A stretch of 46,846 nucleotides of DNA from BMS3ABIN04 sp965554225 (GTDB lineage: Bacteria; Bacteroidota; Ignavibacteria; Ignavibacteriales; Melioribacteraceae). Below, piece after piece: positions 42,071 through 46,846 of this stretch. Every line of letters begins with the position of its first letter. Position 1 is the stretch's first letter. Below the pieces are notes generated by a model. It searched no databases, was not told where the DNA came from, and saw only the letters and a list, made by a program, of their open reading frames with translations. The DNA is taken from positions 1 through 46,846 of the forward strand of contig CBEVZC010000008.1 in the NCBI GenBank assembly GCA_965554225.1, read 5' to 3'. Both the position numbers and the translations under genes were made by a program.

Positions 42071-44839
42071 ATGCTGGAAAAGGAAATTAAATTTATTTAT
42101 GATTTCAATATCAATGTAATTAAACAACTGGGAATTTATTTCACAATTGAAGATGTCAAAAGGAATAATATTCATCCGGCAATTTTTAAATATTTATCTG
42201 CAGAAATAGATTATCAGATTTTTGAGGACCGTAGGAATTTATTAAAAAATTCTGCGTTTAATTATTCGGGCGAAAAGATAAATGAATATTTTTCTTATAT
42301 AAATGATGAAATTAAAAAAACAAAAAGATTTTTCCACAAGGATATATCGGATTTATTATTACAAGCGATCTCCTTTAACACTAATCTTCTTACTCATCCA
42401 AAAGCAACACTATTAGAGTTTATTTTTAATAAAAACGATGTTAAGTCAATATCGGAAATCAAGCAGAGTTTGAATTATTTATATTATTATCAATACTTAA
42501 AGCAGATAATACTTTCCTATTTTTCGCAGAAAAAATTAATTTCAATTAATAAAAACGAGTTTGAAAAATTATTAAATAAGATTGACACTTTAGGGTTTGA
42601 AACTCGTTTAAACGAAATTTTAACAATTGTTGTTACTTCAATGAAGGATTTTTTTAACATAGGTATTTCACCAAAAGATTCTATACCGTTAGTTGTAATT
42701 GAACAATACTTATACGAAAAACATTTAACACCGCATCTAAAAAAACTAAAAGAAAAATTTCCGGGAGATAATAAACTAAGATACTCAAGTGAAAAAATAG
42801 AAGATATCATTAAAAACATCACACCTTTACAATCGGAATTTGAGAAAAACATTAGTGCCTCTGAAGTTGTAAGTAAACAAAGTGAAGATGAAAATTATGA
42901 ATCCGAATCTAAAACTACTCTTGAAAGTTTTGTAGAAGAAAATGATGAAGTTGCAGTTGAGTTATCTGAAAATAAAGTTGAAAAAAATAAATTTGTTGAA
43001 GAAGATGAAACCTCAGATTCTAAAGAAATAGAAAATGTTGTTATATCTGAGGATAAAGATGACCTTATCGAAGAAGAAATTAATCAAGAAATTCATGAAA
43101 ATGAAATTAGTTCAATTAACGAGACTATTGAAAATACAGACGAAGAAATAAGTGATCGGAAGTTAGAAATTGAAGATTTTTCAGAAGAGATACATGAATC
43201 ATTAGAGGATACGGAGACAGAAAGTGCAGATACTATAACCGATTTTGCCGATGATCAAGAAAGCAAAACACCATCTTTAGTAAATGATGAAAAATCATTT
43301 GAGTTAGAAACAAGTATAAAAAACACTAATGATGAAAATTTTGAAGACAGACTTAAGTTAGAATCACTAGGAGAAGAAAAACAAACCGGTGAGATATTTA
43401 ACGAGACCCTTGCTGAAGAAGCTTTTATTGAAGAGGAAATAACCGAAGGAAACAATAAAGAAAATAGCTTCGAACTTGAAATTGAATCCTCAACGAATAA
43501 AATTCAATCTGAAATTTTAGATGAAAACCAAAGCAATGAAGAAACAACAGAAGTTACTTCGGAACAAGAAATTTATTCCGAAGGAAACGAAGCAAAGGAA
43601 CCTTCCATACTTGAAGAAAAAATATCTATTAAAGATGATTCCGGTTTAAACCACGATGGAACATTTGCGATAGAAGAGGGAACAGAAATTCACAGGACTG
43701 AAGAAATCGAAATTGATACAAAAGAGTTTGAAAAGTATTTCGACAAAACTTTTTTTGAAATTGTAAAGAATTGTGGTGATTTAAACGTTGAAAATTTGTA
43801 TAGCGTACTATCTGTTCAAAGCAAACCTTACAATAATGAAGAATTTCAAAGTATCATCAATCAAATTACTTCTTATGATAATGATTATATGCTCGAGAAA
43901 ATTAATTTAGTAAATAGGAATACATTTAACAACAACGATGAAGAAATTGTTGATTTAACTAATTCAAATGAAGAAAATGTTGTTGAAAAAAAGGATAGTT
44001 CCGAAACTCCTTCCATACAAAATGAAACTGAACCAGATACTGATCCCGAAAGTTTAGCTATTGAGCAAATTGAGGAGAAAGAAATATCCAAGGACAAAAG
44101 TTCCTCCTTTGAGGATTTAACTGAAGAGGAAGTATTAAGTATTGAGGGTGAAAAGTTTACTGAATTAAAAATTTCTCCAAGCTTAGAAGAATTCGAAATA
44201 GATACAGAGAGTAATATCTGGGAAAACGTTAACGAATATGCAGTTGAACATACTTCGAAACTAAACGATGAACTAGCCGGACTTACAATGAAACCTGATA
44301 TAGAAATGTTGACGGATGATAATATCATCAATACAAAAATCACCGATAGTCAAAAAGATATTGCAATGAAAGACTTTACAATAAATGATGAAGAAGAAAT
44401 AACTGTGGTTCAGAAGGAAGAAATTCCAAGCGAGACTATGACCAACGAAAATAAGATAATTGATGAAAAACGGGAAGACAATAAAAATCTGGTTATTAAT
44501 GAAGATGAAGAAACTATAAATACAATCTTAGAAATTGTAGAAGAAGATATTACCAATGAAGCTGCGACAGAAGAAAAAGAGACAAGCATTGATGAGAATG
44601 GGAAATTAACTATTTCACAAATCAGACATCATGAAGATATGCCAAGAATAATTGAAGTAGTGTTTGATTATGACATGATTGCATTTAACGATGTCTGTAA
44701 TAAGATTTCTGAATGCACGCATGAAGATGAAGCTTTATTGATAATTGACAACTATTGTAAAGAAAATCGAATAAATCCCGAAGGGAAAGAAGCCTCATTG
44801 TTAAAATCTCTCATCTCAAGAATATACATTCCCGAATAA
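42071..44839 (+). CDS. Large acidic, mostly disordered protein with ordered ends
   Basis: I do not recognise this 922-residue protein. Residues about 1-245 look like an ordered helical domain (EIKFIYDFNINVIKQLGIYF, IHPAIFKYLSAEIDYQIFED, FNTNLLTHPKATLLEFIF). Residues about 250-550 and 625-850 are very acidic and low in complexity (Glu, Asp, Ser, Asn, Ile). A short ordered island lies at about 556-615 (FEKYFDKTFFEIVKNCGDL, YNNEEFQSIINQI), and the last 70 residues again look folded (IRHHEDMPRIIEVVFDYDMI, ISRIYIPE). No membrane segment or signal peptide. obg starts six bases after its stop, so the two are probably translated from one message. A ribosome-linked role is only a guess from that. Confidence 0.8.
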   Translation: MLEKEIKFIYDFNINVIKQLGIYFTIEDVKRNNIHPAIFKYLSAEIDYQIFEDRRNLLKNSAFNYSGEKINEYFSYINDEIKKTKRFFHKDISDLLLQAISFNTNLLTHPKATLLEFIFNKNDVKSISEIKQSLNYLYYYQYLKQIILSYFSQKKLISINKNEFEKLLNKIDTLGFETRLNEILTIVVTSMKDFFNIGISPKDSIPLVVIEQYLYEKHLTPHLKKLKEKFPGDNKLRYSSEKIEDIIKNITPLQSEFEKNISASEVVSKQSEDENYESESKTTLESFVEENDEVAVELSENKVEKNKFVEEDETSDSKEIENVVISEDKDDLIEEEINQEIHENEISSINETIENTDEEISDRKLEIEDFSEEIHESLEDTETESADTITDFADDQESKTPSLVNDEKSFELETSIKNTNDENFEDRLKLESLGEEKQTGEIFNETLAEEAFIEEEITEGNNKENSFELEIESSTNKIQSEILDENQSNEETTEVTSEQEIYSEGNEAKEPSILEEKISIKDDSGLNHDGTFAIEEGTEIHRTEEIEIDTKEFEKYFDKTFFEIVKNCGDLNVENLYSVLSVQSKPYNNEEFQSIINQITSYDNDYMLEKINLVNRNTFNNNDEEIVDLTNSNEENVVEKKDSSETPSIQNETEPDTDPESLAIEQIEEKEISKDKSSSFEDLTEEEVLSIEGEKFTELKISPSLEEFEIDTESNIWENVNEYAVEHTSKLNDELAGLTMKPDIEMLTDDNIINTKITDSQKDIAMKDFTINDEEEITVVQKEEIPSETMTNENKIIDEKREDNKNLVINEDEETINTILEIVEEDITNEAATEEKETSIDENGKLTISQIRHHEDMPRIIEVVFDYDMIAFNDVCNKISECTHEDEALLIIDNYCKENRINPEGKEASLLKSLISRIYIPE

Positions 44840-44845
44840 ACTGCT

Positions 44846-45832
44846 ATGTTTTTAGATTATGCCGAAATATTTGTTAAAGCCGGTGATGGCGGTGATGGAG
44901 CTGTGTCGTTTAGAAGAGAAAAATTTGTTGCCAAAGGCGGGCCTTCAGGAGGCAATGGTGGCAACGGCGGAAATATTATTATTAGGGCAGATGAAAATTT
45001 ACATACACTTTTAGATTTTAAGTATAAAAGAAAGTACATTGCTCAAAATGGTGAAAAAGGAGGGAAATCCTTAAAAGACGGAAAGAGTGGAAAGGATCTT
45101 ATTATTAGAGTTCCGGTAGGAACCATCGTTAAAGATTCTGAGTCTAAAGAAGTTATTTGCGATCTTAAGAGACGTAATGAAGAATTTATTATTGCCAGCG
45201 GTGGTAGAGGAGGTAAAGGTAATAGTAATTTTGCAACATCTACAAATCAAACACCGAGATATGCTCAAAGCGGGAAACCCGGTGAAGAGCATAAAATTAT
45301 TTTGGAGCTAAAGCTTATTGCGGACGTAGGTTTAGTCGGACTTCCAAACGCCGGTAAATCAACACTTATTTCCGCAATTTCTGCTGCACGACCTAAAATA
45401 GCCGACTATCCCTTCACAACATTAAAACCAAATTTAGGTATTATTAATTATAAAGAATTTAAAAGTTTTACCGTTGCAGATATTCCCGGTCTCATTGAAG
45501 GCGCTCATTTAGGGAAAGGATTGGGGCATCAATTTCTGAAGCATATTGAAAGGACAAAAGTTCTATTATTCTTACTCGATATTACTTCTGAAAAACTTAA
45601 AAAAGATTATGATATTTTAAAAAAAGAAATTATGAGCTATAGCAAAGAACTGCATAACAAGAAAAAAATAGTGGCGTTTTCTAAAGCTGATCTGGTTTCT
45701 GAAGAGGAAATAGAAAAAGTACTGCAAATGGATCTGGGTGACTATAATGAAAACAAAATAGTAATTTCTTCTGTTACCAAGTATAATATACCTTTATTAT
45801 TGGATACACTATGGAACGAGCTGAACGAATAA
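44846..45832 (+). CDS. obg: GTPase Obg/CgtA
   Basis: Obg is an essential GTPase that takes part in 50S ribosome assembly and the stress response. The 328-residue product has the glycine-rich Obg domain (about 1-158; FVKAGDGGDGAVSFRREKFVAKGGPSGGNGG, split into GDGGDGAV and KGGPSGGNGGNGG). The G domain follows: G1 GLPNAGKST, switch I DYPFTTLKPNLG, G3 DIPGLIEGAHLGKGLGHQFL, and G4 FSKADL in place of NKxD. It ends without an extra C-terminal domain, as is usual in many lineages. The next gene starts inside its 3' end (22-base overlap). Confidence 0.97.
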   Translation: MFLDYAEIFVKAGDGGDGAVSFRREKFVAKGGPSGGNGGNGGNIIIRADENLHTLLDFKYKRKYIAQNGEKGGKSLKDGKSGKDLIIRVPVGTIVKDSESKEVICDLKRRNEEFIIASGGRGGKGNSNFATSTNQTPRYAQSGKPGEEHKIILELKLIADVGLVGLPNAGKSTLISAISAARPKIADYPFTTLKPNLGIINYKEFKSFTVADIPGLIEGAHLGKGLGHQFLKHIERTKVLLFLLDITSEKLKKDYDILKKEIMSYSKELHNKKKIVAFSKADLVSEEEIEKVLQMDLGDYNENKIVISSVTKYNIPLLLDTLWNELNE

Positions 45833-46821
45833 ATACAAAAAATTATTCCGGCTACTTATTCGTTTTAATTGTAATAACTTTCATTATAGCAATTGTTAGC
45901 CTTTCCTTTGGGTCTGTTAATATCTCGTTTCACAAAACTATTGCTATCATCTTCGGCTCTGATGAACATAGTACTGCAAGCAAAATAATATTTGGAATAA
46001 GAGGACCGCGTATACTTTTTGCTATCGCGGTCGGCGGCGGGTTATCGGTTGCAGGAGCAGTTTTCCAGGCAATTTTGCTTAACCCCTTAGCTGAGCCTTA
46101 TATATTGGGGATTTCCAGTGGAGGAGCCTTTGGAGCAGTGCTTTCCTTCCTTTTAGGTTTATCATTTCTTAGCACACAAATATTTGCTTTCTCCGGTGCG
46201 CTTATTGTCATTACAATAGTGTTCTTAGTCGGAAGAAGATTTGGTGAATTAGAACCGGATGTTCTTTTGCTCTCCGGTGTTATGATAGGTGCTTTTTTTG
46301 CTTCGGGTATTTTAGTTATGACTACCGTTTTGGATAACTCCTTAAGAACTGCAATACTATGGCTTATTGGCAGTTTATCTTTCGCAAGAAATGAAAATCT
46401 TATTTACATTTTGATAACTACATTTGTTATAGTAACAATCCTTGTTTTCAATTCTCAGAAATACAATGTACTTTCACTTGGTTCTGAAAGTGCAAAACAA
46501 CTTGGAATTAATACAAAATTTGTAAAAAACACATCCTACGTCCTTTCCAGTTTACTTGTAGGAGCAATTGTTTCGGTTAGTGGAATAATAGGTTTTGTCG
46601 GTTTAATTGTTCCTCATGTTAGCCGTATGTTGTTCGGACAGGATTACAGAATTATTGTTCCCTCTTCATTTTTTATCGGAGCATCTTTTTTAATGTTGGC
46701 TGATACATTAGCCAGATATATTGTCGCCCCGGCAGAATTGCCGGTCGGCGCCATCACTGCAATTATTGGTGCTCCTATCTTTATATATTTATTAAGGAAA
46801 AGATTTACCCTTTACAGATAA
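45811..46821 (+). CDS. FecCD/BtuC-family ABC transporter permease
   Basis: The 336-residue product is a polytopic membrane protein with about 8-10 helices. It carries the family motifs IRGPRILFAIAVGGGLSVAGAVFQAILLNPLAEPYILGISSG (in pieces: GGGLSVAGAVFQ, NPLAEPYILGIS), GFVGLIVPHVSRMLFG, and PAELPVGAITAIIGAPIFIYLL. It should form the channel of an importer for iron-siderophore, haem or vitamin B12. The substrate-binding protein and ATPase would lie beyond the right edge. The B12 receptor operon in this window makes B12 a possibility, but nothing in this gene decides it. The ATG at 45811 lies in the obg 3' end; the first codons are not conserved. Confidence 0.9.
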   Translation: MERAERINTKNYSGYLFVLIVITFIIAIVSLSFGSVNISFHKTIAIIFGSDEHSTASKIIFGIRGPRILFAIAVGGGLSVAGAVFQAILLNPLAEPYILGISSGGAFGAVLSFLLGLSFLSTQIFAFSGALIVITIVFLVGRRFGELEPDVLLLSGVMIGAFFASGILVMTTVLDNSLRTAILWLIGSLSFARNENLIYILITTFVIVTILVFNSQKYNVLSLGSESAKQLGINTKFVKNTSYVLSSLLVGAIVSVSGIIGFVGLIVPHVSRMLFGQDYRIIVPSSFFIGASFLMLADTLARYIVAPAELPVGAITAIIGAPIFIYLLRKRFTLYR

Positions 46822-46846
46822 ATTTATACCGTAAAATTTCCGCAAA

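Noticed and set aside
42517..44343. Serine-rich antisense frames opposite the 922-residue protein
   Set aside because: Same mirror effect of GAA/GAT-rich coding; the plus-strand frame is continuous and has a ribosome-binding site.
1..46846. tRNA, rRNA, CRISPR, insertion-sequence or phage genes
   Set aside because: I looked for cloverleaf arms, regularly spaced repeats, transposase motifs and phage structural genes on both strands and saw none.

Overview
The window is AT-rich bacterial chromosome, densely coded on both strands, with no plasmid, phage or IS signature. Several things point to a Gram-negative member of the FCB group, most likely Ignavibacteria or a close relative: a type IX secretion C-terminal sorting domain (motif NYPNPFNPTTTIRYSI), the long insert-containing form of IspG, a three-gene sdhCAB operon of the cytochrome b558 type, a TonB-dependent receptor, and several TTG or GTG starts. 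The taxon is an inference; there is no rRNA gene here. I saw no tRNA, rRNA or CRISPR array.

Layout. 1-783: the 3' end of a PLP-dependent amino-acid racemase, then a palindromic repeat and the 3' remnant of an MmcQ/YjbR gene. 811-1609 (-): an ECF sigma factor and a soluble zinc-finger anti-sigma factor. 1908-5758 (+): a CNBD-GAF-ATPase kinase-like protein that lacks the phospho-accepting histidine, then miaA and a short-chain dehydrogenase. 5761-11977 (-): a DUF547 protein, two arsenosugar-type glycosyltransferases, a dolichol-phosphate-mannose-synthase-like transferase, a GH13 amylase-family enzyme and dnaG. 12090-14594 (+): a DJ-1/PfpI protein and ispG. 14640-15911 (-): dgt. 16047-16604 (+): an AhpD-like peroxidase. 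16995-21857 (+): a PAS histidine kinase, an NtrC-type regulator, a receiver-PP2C phosphatase and a secreted Memo-like protein.

22039-23332 (-): a second ECF sigma/anti-sigma pair overlapping a YbjQ gene. 23535-25714 (+): a secreted C1 peptidase and a DUF1684 lipoprotein. 25771-29576 (-): a cobalamin riboswitch, a BtuB-like receptor and a T9SS-exported beta-propeller, which together look like a vitamin B12 capture operon. 29679-30572 (-): an unrecognised helical protein. 30769-34380 (-): two CheW paralogues, one full chemoreceptor and one internally deleted chemoreceptor. 34612-37926 (+): sdhCAB. 38001-41575: small membrane proteins, a lone receiver, a histidine kinase without a sensor domain, and two small orphan proteins, separated by gene-poor DNA rich in inverted repeats. 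42071-46821 (+): a 922-residue very acidic protein, obg, and a FecCD/BtuC-type permease whose transporter partners would lie beyond the right edge.

The window mixes housekeeping genes (miaA, dnaG, ispG, dgt, sdhCAB, obg) with a heavy load of signalling genes. The most interesting points are the B12 operon with a surface beta-propeller that may act like BtuG, the shrunken chemoreceptor, the kinase-like protein with Gln at the His position, and the acidic protein upstream of obg. No single locus here is clearly a new defence or mobile system.
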